Source: an uncultured Synechococcaceae cyanobacterium
GTDB lineage: Bacteria > Cyanobacteriota > Cyanobacteriia > PCC-6307 > Cyanobiaceae
Reading direction: 5' to 3'
DNA length: 64,000 nt
NCBI GenBank assembly: GCA_902578445.1
Contig: CACHDC010000003.1
Coordinates: forward strand, 1 to 64,000
In this document: positions 50,339 to 60,268 of the stretch, piece by piece
How positions within the stretch are numbered: the first letter of the stretch is position 1
Layout of the letters: each line of letters opens with the position of its first letter
Made by a program: the position numbers and the translations under genes
The notes under the pieces: model-generated
Seen by the model: only the letters and a program-made list of their open reading frames with translations
The model's database searches: none
What the model was told of the DNA's origin: nothing

Positions 50339-52093
50339 TTACTCAAGTAATTTATCTCTAATGTCTTCTTCTCTTGTTCCATTTTCAATAATTATTTTTA
50401 ATTTCTTATTTAATTCTTTTAGAGGTGACTTTGTGACTTTTAAATCACTATTTTCATCCATACTTACTAAATAATTAAATTGACAAGAGGGTTCAAGCAT
50501 TGGGAAATCACTTCTTTGGTGTGCTCCTCTACTCTCTTTTCTTTGAAGTGCTGAAAAAATTGTAGCTTTTGCACTTATTAAAGAAGATTGCAAATCAAAA
50601 ATTAAAGCAAGATCTTCACAATTATATTTATCGATTCTTACGTCAATATCACTTAGCTTAGTTTTAATGCTTTCAATTTTTGATAACCCTTCTAAAAGTA
50701 AAATTTCATTTTTAATGACACCACAATATTTCCACATTATTAACCTCAATTCATGTTGCAGAGGCCTTACGAATTCATTCCCTTTTTTAATAAACTTATT
50801 AATATTTTCATGAGCACAAGCAATGGTTTTATTAGATCTTAATTGTTTATCTATTCTTGTTGAATAATTTGAAGCTGCAATACCAGCACGTTTTCCAAAA
50901 ATAAGAATTTCTGCTAAAGAATTGCCACCTAAACGATTAGCTCCGTGAAGCCCTCCTGCAACCTCTCCTGCCGCGAAAAGACCTTCAACAGAAGTTGATA
51001 AATTCTCTGGATTAACTAGGATTCCACCCATAGAGTAATGAGCCGTAGGGGCCACTTCCATTGGGAATTTTGATATATCAAGCATTTGCGCTTCAAGAAA
51101 TTGTCTGTATATACTTGGAAGTTTTTCAACTATGAAATCTTTACTTTTATGACTTATATCTAGAAAAACCCCACCATTTTTTGTCCCTCTGCCTTCTATG
51201 ATTTCCGTATAGTTTGCTATAGCTACTTTATCTCTCGTTGATAACTCCATTCTTTTTGGATCATAATTTTTCATAAATCTTTCTCCTTTATTATTGATTA
51301 ACTTTCCACCCTCTCCTCTTACTGCTTCGGTAACTAAAGTGCCTTCAATTTCCTCAGGCAAAACCATCCCAGAAGGGTGAAATTGTACCATTTCCATGTC
51401 TATTAATTTACATCCTGCTTTAAGGCTCAAATAATATCCATCCCCTGTATTTTCATTTTTTCTAGATGAACTTTTTTTCCACAACCTTGTATGTCCACCT
51501 GTACATAAAATAACTGCATCAGCAAAATGCACAGTTCTCTCTGAAGAATAAATATTAAAAGACATTGCTCCGAAGCAAGTATTATCTCTAACTAGTAGTT
51601 CAGTAACATATTGGTCGTCATAAATAGGAATCTTTAAATCATCTGATTTTTTTAAAAGTGTTTTTAAAATAGATAATCCAGTGAAATCTCCTGAATAGCA
51701 AGTTCTACGATATTTGTGGGCACCAAAAAATCTTTGATCAAGTTTACCATTATTTAATTTTGCAAAATTTGCACCCCATTCATCTATTTCTTTTACTAGG
51801 TATGGGGCTTCTTTGGCCATTATTTCAACCTTTAAAGGATCTCCGATGCCATAACCTTCTAAGTAAGTATCTATAAAATGATGTTCCCATGTGTCTTCTT
51901 TATCTAAATTTCCTAAAGCAGCATTAATCCCCCCTGCAGCTAAAACGGTATGGGCATCTGTTTTAGGCCTTTTCCCAAGAATGCATACATTAAGACCTAA
52001 CTTTTTTATCTCAATAGCAGATCTTAAACCAGCCCCTCCACAACCAATAACGAGAACATTTGTTATGTTAGAAAGATGATTTTTATCAAACAA
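50339..52093 (-). CDS. Succinate dehydrogenase/fumarate reductase flavoprotein subunit-like protein
   Basis: VLVIGCGGAGLRSAIEIKKLG, DAHTVLAAGGINAALGN (FAD-His context), QFHPSGMVLPEEIEGTLVTEAVRGEGG, GLHGANRLGGNSLAE. Confidence 0.92.
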   Translation of the reverse strand: MFDKNHLSNITNVLVIGCGGAGLRSAIEIKKLGLNVCILGKRPKTDAHTVLAAGGINAALGNLDKEDTWEHHFIDTYLEGYGIGDPLKVEIMAKEAPYLVKEIDEWGANFAKLNNGKLDQRFFGAHKYRRTCYSGDFTGLSILKTLLKKSDDLKIPIYDDQYVTELLVRDNTCFGAMSFNIYSSERTVHFADAVILCTGGHTRLWKKSSSRKNENTGDGYYLSLKAGCKLIDMEMVQFHPSGMVLPEEIEGTLVTEAVRGEGGKLINNKGERFMKNYDPKRMELSTRDKVAIANYTEIIEGRGTKNGGVFLDISHKSKDFIVEKLPSIYRQFLEAQMLDISKFPMEVAPTAHYSMGGILVNPENLSTSVEGLFAAGEVAGGLHGANRLGGNSLAEILIFGKRAGIAASNYSTRIDKQLRSNKTIACAHENINKFIKKGNEFVRPLQHELRLIMWKYCGVIKNEILLLEGLSKIESIKTKLSDIDVRIDKYNCEDLALIFDLQSSLISAKATIFSALQRKESRGAHQRSDFPMLEPSCQFNYLVSMDENSDLKVTKSPLKELNKKLKIIIENGTREEDIRDKLLE

Positions 52094-52195
52094 TTTTATT
52101 GTGGTCCTAAATAATTTCTTTAATTCTAACTCTTCTAATTTTAATTTTTTTTAATCCTCTTAAAAAGTTGTATTAATTTCCACGTTTTGGAAATT

Positions 52196-53020
52196 TTATC
52201 TTATTAATTTAAATTCTAATTTCATATATGGAATTAAATTAGGAAAAAATTTTAAAAATTTAATGATACCTAATTTGTACATTACCAATGCAAAAATTCC
52301 AACGAATATTTGCCTTTTTCGGAATTCTTTATCTTTTAATATTCTTAAAATCATAAAATCAATTATGTTTAAATCGTCCTTAAGTCTTAAATTATTAAGA
52401 TAGATATTGTTATTTACAAAATTCATAACATCTTTTTTCTTGATAAAGTTTAATGACTTCCACAAACCATCAAAATTATTTAACTTTTCAAAATTCCTTA
52501 TATAGTTTCGGAAAATGTATTGTGTTGTTTTCTTATTAAAGATAATAGGTATCCTGAAGTGACTTTCATATGGGAAACCGTAATTAGGGCAAAGTATTAT
52601 CAATTTGCCATTCTTCTCTAATAGGTTTTTAACTCTTATTAAAAAATTTGGCCAATCTTCTAAATGTTCAAATACATTTACACAAAAAATCAAATTATAT
52701 TTTGAGTTGGTTTTGAATTCTTCATAAGATTTATTCTCTATTGAAATACCTGCATCTTTAATTATTGTGTTCAATATCTCAAGTGAAGAAAATCCATCAT
52801 TGAAAGGTTCGATACCTTCAAAATGTAAGTTCTTGAAATTTTCCACTAATAAAGATAATAAAATACCACTCCCACAACCTATCTCAAGTACTTTATTCCC
52901 AGCTTTAAGATTATCGCAATATTTATAAATATTTTCATATCCAAAGATTGCTTCATTTATCCAGACAGAAGAGTCTTTTATCTCAAGACATCTAATATTA
53001 TCGAGAATTTTTGACTTCAA
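52196..53020 (-). CDS. Class I SAM-dependent methyltransferase
   Basis: GNKVLEIGCGSGILLSLL; NVFEHLEDWPNFLIRVKNLLEKNGKLIILCP. Confidence 0.87.
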   Translation of the reverse strand: MKSKILDNIRCLEIKDSSVWINEAIFGYENIYKYCDNLKAGNKVLEIGCGSGILLSLLVENFKNLHFEGIEPFNDGFSSLEILNTIIKDAGISIENKSYEEFKTNSKYNLIFCVNVFEHLEDWPNFLIRVKNLLEKNGKLIILCPNYGFPYESHFRIPIIFNKKTTQYIFRNYIRNFEKLNNFDGLWKSLNFIKKKDVMNFVNNNIYLNNLRLKDDLNIIDFMILRILKDKEFRKRQIFVGIFALVMYKLGIIKFLKFFPNLIPYMKLEFKLIR

Positions 53021-53073
53021 ACTTATTACATTATTTAGAAATTACTTTATTATAGTATCGAAATTTAAACCAT

Positions 53074-54669
53074 CTAATTATTTATTAAATTAATCCAAAT
53101 TTTCATATCACTTAAATTTCTAGGATCTACAAATTTATAGAGAGTAACTGAATTTTTAGGATAATCTTTGGCTATTTTTTTACTTATAAAAATATTCTTA
53201 TTTAAGCCAATATTTTTTATTTTCTTAGAAGAATATTTAATCTTATCCATTGCTTCTAGCATTTTAATTTTTGTTGAATATGAAAAATTATTAAACCCCC
53301 TAAAATTATCAACGACAATAGAACACTTATTATTATCAGAATTTAGTATTTTATTAAGATCATTTTTATTTACATATGGTGATTCTATTTCTAAATATTT
53401 TGAGGTTTTTGATACTTTATATTTCGAGTTTTCTATATGTGAAATTGAAATAATTTCTTTTCTATTTAAATGAAAAGATAAGGCATTTATGTGATGAAAA
53501 ACAATAGGCTTAGATCCACATTCATTAGCAAACTTATCTATTTCTTGAATAACTTCATGAACAGGTATATTAAAATATGATTTAGTTGTACCAGAATGAC
53601 TAATTACATTTTGAATCCCGTATAGTTGAGAAATAAGGATTATAAAAATTGGGAAAAAATATTTTTTCTTATTAATTTTTAAGTCACTTATCCATTTGCT
53701 TTGTATTGGGGTCAATGTTACAAAGATTCTCAAGTACCCAGCTGCACCAGAAATTATTAAGGCGAGTAGTGATATCAAAAGAGGAATAAATATATTTGAT
53801 ATGGGCTTTGATTTTATTAAATTACGAAAACAAAAAATCATCAAAAAAGTTGTACTAACTATAGATAATATTCCAAGTGAAGAAAAAGGTAATACTCCCT
53901 GATTTGATAAAAAAGATGAAAAGACACCAATTATTAAATTTTTAATAGGGAAAAATAAATTCCCATCAAAACTAGATTCAGCAGAAGCATGATATTTAGT
54001 AAAAAAGAATAGTTGAGGAGAGAAAAGAAGAATATATATAACAATATTTTTAGATATTAAAATAAACTTTTTGCTCCAAGTGATTTCATGTTTGGAGTAG
54101 TAGTATAAAAAAATAGGAATTATAAAAATAAAAGTTATATATCCTGTAAGGGATAATAACAAAATAGAAAATACTAATTTTATTTCAAACCATTTAGAAT
54201 TTTTTTCTGGGATAATTAATAGCCAATTAAAAATAATCAAAAAATATGTATACCATCTTAATGATGTTCCCCACATTAGAACGGCTGGGTTACTTAAAAA
54301 AAATAAAGGGTATATTAAAGCGTGAATATCATGAGTATTCCTTTTAATATAGAAAGTAAGATTAAAAGTTGATGCAATTAAGAATATAGATAATAGTCCT
54401 CTAACATAATTCCAATTTTTTAAAAAATCGAAAATTAACCTATCAAAAATGTAAGACAAAGGTGGGTGGATATCATTTGTCTGGAGATAACGTAACATAT
54501 TCCCCCAACTTGTATTTTCTATAATTCCTATCGTCCAAAATTCATCATCATAACCTTTGGTTGTTAACGCAAATTGAAAGTAAATTATGCCAAAAATTCC
54601 GAAAATAAATATGTAAATATAATTTGGTATTTTGTTGATTCTTTGCAAAGAGATTAACAGTTTGTTCAT
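53074..54669 (-). CDS. Multi-pass membrane glycosyltransferase (GT-C like)
   Basis: N-terminal TM then GYDDEFWTIGIIENT...NDIHPPLSYI; many TM segments. Confidence 0.72.
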   Translation of the reverse strand: MNKLLISLQRINKIPNYIYIFIFGIFGIIYFQFALTTKGYDDEFWTIGIIENTSWGNMLRYLQTNDIHPPLSYIFDRLIFDFLKNWNYVRGLLSIFLIASTFNLTFYIKRNTHDIHALIYPLFFLSNPAVLMWGTSLRWYTYFLIIFNWLLIIPEKNSKWFEIKLVFSILLLSLTGYITFIFIIPIFLYYYSKHEITWSKKFILISKNIVIYILLFSPQLFFFTKYHASAESSFDGNLFFPIKNLIIGVFSSFLSNQGVLPFSSLGILSIVSTTFLMIFCFRNLIKSKPISNIFIPLLISLLALIISGAAGYLRIFVTLTPIQSKWISDLKINKKKYFFPIFIILISQLYGIQNVISHSGTTKSYFNIPVHEVIQEIDKFANECGSKPIVFHHINALSFHLNRKEIISISHIENSKYKVSKTSKYLEIESPYVNKNDLNKILNSDNNKCSIVVDNFRGFNNFSYSTKIKMLEAMDKIKYSSKKIKNIGLNKNIFISKKIAKDYPKNSVTLYKFVDPRNLSDMKIWINLINN

Positions 54670-54677
54670 TATTTAAT

Positions 54678-55682
54678 TTATTTATAATTATCAACTTTGT
54701 TGAAGTTATTGATAGACCTTATAAAGTAATGTGGTCTTGATTTAGTATCCAAATAAATTCTCATAATATATTCGCCTAAAACACCAATACCAATTAATTG
54801 AATTCCACCAAGAAATAAAGATGTAATAATTATTGATGCATAACCGGGCACACTTACTCCATTAATTAAAGTATTAAAAAAAATAAAAGAAGCAAATATC
54901 AAACTCAAAGTAGAAACTAACAAACCTAAAAAAATCCAAATCTTTAGAGGAAGTGGAGAAAATGAAAAAATTCCATCTAATGCATACCTCCAAAGTTTTG
55001 TGGGGCTCCAAGAGGTTTTACCTGCATATCGAGTATCTCTTTTATATTTTATATCTATGCTTTTGTAGCCTGTCCAAGGAATTAATGCTTTCGTAAAACG
55101 ACTTGATTCTCTCATTTCCGTAAGAGCTTTTAGAGCGTTAAAATTAAGTAATCTATAATCTCCAGCTCCATCTTTAAGTTGAATAGTATCTACCAATCGA
55201 TTAAAAACCTTATAAAACCATCTAGCCGTTGATGATTTAAAAAATGTTTCTTCTTTTCTATTGTCCCTAATCGCGGTCACAATTTCTGCACCATCATTCC
55301 AGCTTTTAATCATCTTAGGAATCAGTTCAGGAGGATCTTGTAAATCGCAATCAATCATTACTAATGCATCACACTTTTCCTTTGAATAATCTAAGCCAGC
55401 TAGAAGAGCAGCTTCTTTCCCGAAATTTCTACTTAATTCAATAAGAGTTAAATTAATTTTAGAATTGGAAATGTAAAGTTTATTTTTATATCCTTTAATT
55501 ATCTCTACTGTGTTATCTTTTGAACCATCATCAACAATGATTAAATCTGTAATAAAGTCTATTGATGAGACTCTTTCTATAAATTTATTTATTACCTCCT
55601 CTTCATTAAAACAGGTAGTTAAAACATGAATTTTTTCACCCCTCATGAATGAATTTCCTTTAAATCTAGAAATATCTTCCAT
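54678..55682 (-). CDS. GtrB/DPM1-like family 2 glycosyltransferase with two C-terminal TM helices
   Basis: VLTTCFNEEEVINKFIE, IVDDGSKDNT, IDCDLQDPPELIPKMI, RDTRYAGKTSWSPTKLW, LGEYIMRIYLDTKSRPHY. Confidence 0.93.
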   Translation of the reverse strand: MEDISRFKGNSFMRGEKIHVLTTCFNEEEVINKFIERVSSIDFITDLIIVDDGSKDNTVEIIKGYKNKLYISNSKINLTLIELSRNFGKEAALLAGLDYSKEKCDALVMIDCDLQDPPELIPKMIKSWNDGAEIVTAIRDNRKEETFFKSSTARWFYKVFNRLVDTIQLKDGAGDYRLLNFNALKALTEMRESSRFTKALIPWTGYKSIDIKYKRDTRYAGKTSWSPTKLWRYALDGIFSFSPLPLKIWIFLGLLVSTLSLIFASFIFFNTLINGVSVPGYASIIITSLFLGGIQLIGIGVLGEYIMRIYLDTKSRPHYFIRSINNFNKVDNYK

Positions 55683-55842
55683 AATATTTCCCCATTTATT
55701 TCTTGTTTTAATAATACTAATATCAAATCTAGATTACTAATTTATTTAATTAAACTTATATAAATATTTTAGTTAGATTAAAATATAATTTACTAAAAAG
55801 ATATTATTTAAAAATTTATAATTTATATCTATTATGCATTTT

Positions 55843-56886
55843 TTAACTAAGAAATGCTCTAGTTCTTAATTTAGAATATAAGTCATTTGCATAATTTAAA
55901 TTAACTTCATTTAATTTTGGCAAATTTTCTTCGTATTTTTCGTTAGCCAATCTAAAAGAGATTCCAGATTCGAAATTATTTATATTTACTAATTTGCAAA
56001 TTTCTCTATAAACATTTTTGTTTATACACAAATCCTCATATGAAATCAAAAAAATATTTTTATTGTTTAAGATTCCACTCTCAAAAATCCATTCATAAGT
56101 ATTAATCCATTGAGAAATCCAATATTCAAAAGATAGTTTATTTTTATCTTTATACCAGAAATTAGATCCATAAATAAAAGGTTTTGCATTTAAACCAAAT
56201 TCAAAATGTCCTAGTGTATTCATATATTCAAGAACAAATGGATCTTTTCTTTGAATCTCTAAAAAATTCAAATGTTGGTTAAGTAATGAGAATGCATGTG
56301 AAATAGGTTCTCTTATCATTAATAGAAAGGTTGCATTTGGAAATTTTTTTGATAAAAAATGAAGCCTTTGATGATTATTATTATTTTTTACTATTAGTCT
56401 ATTCGAACCTTTATTAGAAGCATGTTTGTGAAGTAAAAATGAATAACCATGCAATAATTTTTCTGGAATCTCAATTAATTCTTGAAAGGGTTTATCTTCG
56501 CAAGGAGAAAATAACTTTAACCAAAATGGTTCATCTAAACACTCGGGAGAATCATTATTAATATGGATTCCGTCTTGATGAAATCTTTCCATTAAATTAT
56601 CATTATTTTTAGAAAAATTACTGTAATATTTTGATAATGACGGTGAGAGAACAAAAGGCATATCTTTATAAGTAATACTAGCTATTTCTCCACTTGAATA
56701 TATTTTATTTAGTAAAGCAGTACTTCCTGAGCGAGCTAAGCCAGTAATAAAAATATGATTTCCTAAATTATGATTTTTATTATAAAGACTTTTTTTAATT
56801 AACCTATTGAATAAAAATTGAGATAACACACTATCTCCAACGAATTGCCTGTGAAGAATTTTTTCTAAATTATGATAACTTGTCAT
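55843..56886 (-). CDS. Sulfotransferase-family (PAPS-dependent) protein
   Basis: HIFITGLARSGSTALLNKI P-loop-like PSB motif; FLLMIREPISHAFSLLNQH. Confidence 0.82.
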   Translation of the reverse strand: MTSYHNLEKILHRQFVGDSVLSQFLFNRLIKKSLYNKNHNLGNHIFITGLARSGSTALLNKIYSSGEIASITYKDMPFVLSPSLSKYYSNFSKNNDNLMERFHQDGIHINNDSPECLDEPFWLKLFSPCEDKPFQELIEIPEKLLHGYSFLLHKHASNKGSNRLIVKNNNNHQRLHFLSKKFPNATFLLMIREPISHAFSLLNQHLNFLEIQRKDPFVLEYMNTLGHFEFGLNAKPFIYGSNFWYKDKNKLSFEYWISQWINTYEWIFESGILNNKNIFLISYEDLCINKNVYREICKLVNINNFESGISFRLANEKYEENLPKLNEVNLNYANDLYSKLRTRAFLS

Positions 56887-57202
56887 TTAAAAGCAATATA
56901 AAGTAAGGAGATAAGGGAATAATAAACATTATTTGGCTATTTATTTGAATTAAATTAATTATTAAAAAAACGATCAAGTAAGGTAATGAAAATAATATTA
57001 GTTTAAAAATTAGTATTGAACCTGTTTTGCTTAATTTATTTAGTGAATATTTTAAATCATTTAAATCATTAGAAAATTCTTTAAATTGAAATAGTGAATC
57101 AATATAATTTTTTAGTGAGTCTCTCAAATTTAATTTTTTTATATTCCTTTTAATTAAATAAGATGAAAAAACACAAATTAAGATAATTATTATTAGGTTC
57201 AT
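56870..57202 (-). CDS. Hypothetical small membrane protein
   Basis: 110 aa, three predicted TM segments; overlaps sulfotransferase gene start by 17 nt. Confidence 0.6.
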   Translation of the reverse strand: MNLIIIILICVFSSYLIKRNIKKLNLRDSLKNYIDSLFQFKEFSNDLNDLKYSLNKLSKTGSILIFKLILFSLPYLIVFLIINLIQINSQIMFIIPLSPYFILLLNDKLS

Positions 57203-57217
57203 ATTGATTTGATTAAG

Positions 57218-57487
57218 TTACCTCTTGTTTAGCTTCTCATCACTTTTTTTATTAATATGTTTCTTTTTGGTTCTGTTTAAAAAGAATTTTTTAAACATTT
57301 CATATATCCCTATAATTAAAGAAGCAATAAATGCAAAAATAACTGTTATTGCTACAATTATCGCTCCAATAGCAGCTCCTGGGCCAGCATAAGCATGAAC
57401 AGGTATTTGTAAAAGCAAACTCAGGTAAAATATAAAAAGATATTTTTTTTTAAATTTCATATTTATTTTAAAAAATAAACTCATCAA
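57218..57487 (-). CDS. Small exported/membrane protein with AYAGPGAAIG motif
   Basis: Signal peptide ending near HAYA, GPGAAIGAIIVAITVIFAFIASLIIG TM, basic tail. Confidence 0.65.
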   Translation of the reverse strand: MMSLFFKINMKFKKKYLFIFYLSLLLQIPVHAYAGPGAAIGAIIVAITVIFAFIASLIIGIYEMFKKFFLNRTKKKHINKKSDEKLNKR

Positions 57488-58102
57488 AGTTCAATTAAAA
57501 GACTTCAATTTAAAACAATCCTATCATTATGAGATAGAGTAGAAAATATTATGAAGCCACTATTTATTTTCAGTAACTAATATAGAATCTCATTAAGATT
57601 GTGTGCATGGATTGGCTGTAAGATTATTTAATGAAGAAATTTGTACTATCAATTATTCACTTCGCTAGATTTAAAAAATTATTTAGAAATTTAAAAAATC
57701 TTTGTAATATTATTAATGAAAAAGAATAAAAAAAATTTAAAAATAATCGTTCAGAAATAATCTAAAACCATAATCTAATTTACTAATTTTTATTAAAAAA
57801 AGTTATAGTACTCTGTAAATCCCTCAAAGGTATTAATTTTGGAATATTAGAGACTTATGCCAAAAAATTATTATAAATTGGTAGGAGAAGGCCAAATACA
57901 ATATTTGATGCATATAAGTCCCTTATTAGTAATATGAGAAAGTAGCCACTCCAAGAAAATGCAATAATAAAATTATTTTTGTGAATTAAATCAGTATGTG
58001 TTTAATATTTTTAGTCACAGTTGGCAATATATTTAATAGGTATTCAAATATGATCTTTTTTGATACTTAAAATAAAGTAATCTAAATTAAATATTTAAAA
58101 AT

Positions 58103-58846
58103 ATGGAAAATAACAGTTCAAAATATATTAATTTAATATCTAATAACATCAAAAATAGAAAGTTAGGTATAAAAGGATTAAAATATTACTTACTAAGAAT
58201 GGTTTGCAGTAACACTTCAATAGCTAATTATCAGTTAGATCAATTGATTAAAAATTATTTTTTTTATTCAGATAAAGGTTTAAAGATTCTTGATATAGGA
58301 TCTGGATTATGTAATTATTATCCAGATAATGTAATTGAATCAAAGAATATTTATTACGCCTGTGATTTAAGTGATGAATTAAGAGAATTAATTGAAAAAA
58401 GAGGTATAACTTTTGTTAGAGGTGATATGGTAAAGGATAAATTAGCATTTGAAGAAAATTATTTTGACATTATAATTTGTTCCCATGTCATTGAGCATAT
58501 TGAAGATCCATCTAATATTTTATTTGAGATTAATAAATTATTAAAAATCTCAGGGATTTTGTTTTTAAAAACACCTGATATAAAAGTAGTCAAATGGAAT
58601 TTTTTTAATGACTTTACACATAAAAAAGCATATACAAAAAATAGTCTTTTAGAACAAATAGAATCAGATTCTTTAAAAGTAGAGATGTGCTTTTCATCAA
58701 CACTTTATAAAGACTTTGCATTTAACTTATTAAAAAATAATCCATTAAACCCATTTAATATTATTTTCTTAATTATTGGCTTTTATACGTATTTTATAAG
58801 AACCGATATGCGAGAACTTATCTGTATAGTTAAAAAATTAAAATGA
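58103..58846 (+). CDS. Class I SAM-dependent methyltransferase
   Basis: LKILDIGSGLCNYYP; IIICSHVIEHIEDPSNILFEINKLLK. Confidence 0.82.
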   Translation: MENNSSKYINLISNNIKNRKLGIKGLKYYLLRMVCSNTSIANYQLDQLIKNYFFYSDKGLKILDIGSGLCNYYPDNVIESKNIYYACDLSDELRELIEKRGITFVRGDMVKDKLAFEENYFDIIICSHVIEHIEDPSNILFEINKLLKISGILFLKTPDIKVVKWNFFNDFTHKKAYTKNSLLEQIESDSLKVEMCFSSTLYKDFAFNLLKNNPLNPFNIIFLIIGFYTYFIRTDMRELICIVKKLK

Positions 58847-58946
58847 TAAGAAAAGGGATTTAAAAGATGATAAGAATATGCTTTCTTATTCTCTTCAAAT
58901 TATGATAAATTTAGGATCTTAATAAAGTCAATTTTCCCAAATCAAT

Positions 58947-59318
58947 ATGGCAATATTTAGGCAAGGAAAAAATTTTTTGTTTTTTGGGATAATTAATTTC
59001 ACAATTACAAATATTATTCTTCAAATATTACTTCTTTTCCTAAATGTTTGGACTTCTGCAATATTGAGTCAAATAATTAATACCTTAATTGGTTACCGGC
59101 TCTATAGTAGATATGTTTTTAGAATTAAAAATTATAGAAGTTCGTTCTATTTGAAATACATTTCATTCGCTTTAATAATTTATATCTTAAATGCAAAATT
59201 AATAATTTTGCTCTCAAGCATTTTTTCAATATCTAATAATCTATCAGCATTAATTTTAGTTCCTTTTTTAACTTCTTTTTCTTTTATTTTTCAGAAGTTT
59301 TTAATTTTTAAAAAGTAA
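58947..59318 (+). CDS. GtrA-like flippase family protein
   Basis: 123 aa, four TM segments, NFLFFGIINFTITNIILQILL...NTLIGYRLYSRYVF. Confidence 0.75.
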   Translation: MAIFRQGKNFLFFGIINFTITNIILQILLLFLNVWTSAILSQIINTLIGYRLYSRYVFRIKNYRSSFYLKYISFALIIYILNAKLIILLSSIFSISNNLSALILVPFLTSFSFIFQKFLIFKK

Positions 59319-59326
59319 ATAAATTT

Positions 59327-60268
59327 TTATTTTTTCTTGAGAAGAATTCTAATACTGCAATCGTAATAAATGAATGAAAGAAAAAATTGAATACTAATTA
59401 TACTAAAAATAGTAAATAAACTAGAATTTCCGGCTGATGTGAATTCATTAGTGATATTGGAATTGATTAGAAAATAAACTCCAAATAAAAATGAAACAAA
59501 TCCAAATATAATTGATAGTATTAATTCAATTGAACCTACATTAAAATCTAATAAGAAATATTGGTATATTATTCTTTTCAGCAATAATTTTAAGTTTTTA
59601 GTTAAAAAAGGGTATATTTCTTTTAAGGGTTTTAGAGAAGAATAATTATCGCCATAATTTGCATCTATTGAGACATTTTTGATGATGATATTTTTTAGAG
59701 AACATCTGAATAAGAGATCAGTTTCAAAAAAAAATCTATCATCTGTCTTGTGCCAATCAATATCCCTTGCGACAGTTGAACTAAATGCTAAAAAACCATT
59801 TGTAGGATCAAAGATTTCCCAGTACCCAGTAGATAATTTGCATAAATAACTTAAAAAAGTATTTCCAATCAGCCTGATTTTCGGCATTTGAAATAATTTA
59901 TCAATGTTGGTAAATCTGTTCCCTTTAGTTGCATCGCATTCTTTTTTAATTATAGGACTGCACATTTTTGGGATGTCTTCAGGATACATTTGATAGTCAG
60001 CGTCCATTTTTAAAATAATGTCTAAATCTTGTTCTAATAACCAAGCAATACCTATTTTTGTGGATCCCCCAACGCCAAGATTCTTTGTGTTAAATATTAC
60101 GTGTACTTTGCTATTAAAATCGCAATTTAAAATTTTTTCTCCTGTTTTCAATGGACATTTATCGTCAACTAAAACTACTTTGTTTACGTAAGGTAAAATA
60201 TCCTCAATAAATTTTAATGTGATTTCTCCTCCCATAAAGCATGGAACCACAACTCCTAAAGAGGTCAT
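59327..60268 (-). CDS. Family 2 glycosyltransferase (polyprenyl-P-sugar synthase-like)
   Basis: LGVVVPCFMGGEI, VLVDDKCP, LKMDADYQMYPEDIPKM; C-terminal TM segments. Confidence 0.88.
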   Translation of the reverse strand: MTSLGVVVPCFMGGEITLKFIEDILPYVNKVVLVDDKCPLKTGEKILNCDFNSKVHVIFNTKNLGVGGSTKIGIAWLLEQDLDIILKMDADYQMYPEDIPKMCSPIIKKECDATKGNRFTNIDKLFQMPKIRLIGNTFLSYLCKLSTGYWEIFDPTNGFLAFSSTVARDIDWHKTDDRFFFETDLLFRCSLKNIIIKNVSIDANYGDNYSSLKPLKEIYPFLTKNLKLLLKRIIYQYFLLDFNVGSIELILSIIFGFVSFLFGVYFLINSNITNEFTSAGNSSLFTIFSIISIQFFLSFIYYDCSIRILLKKK

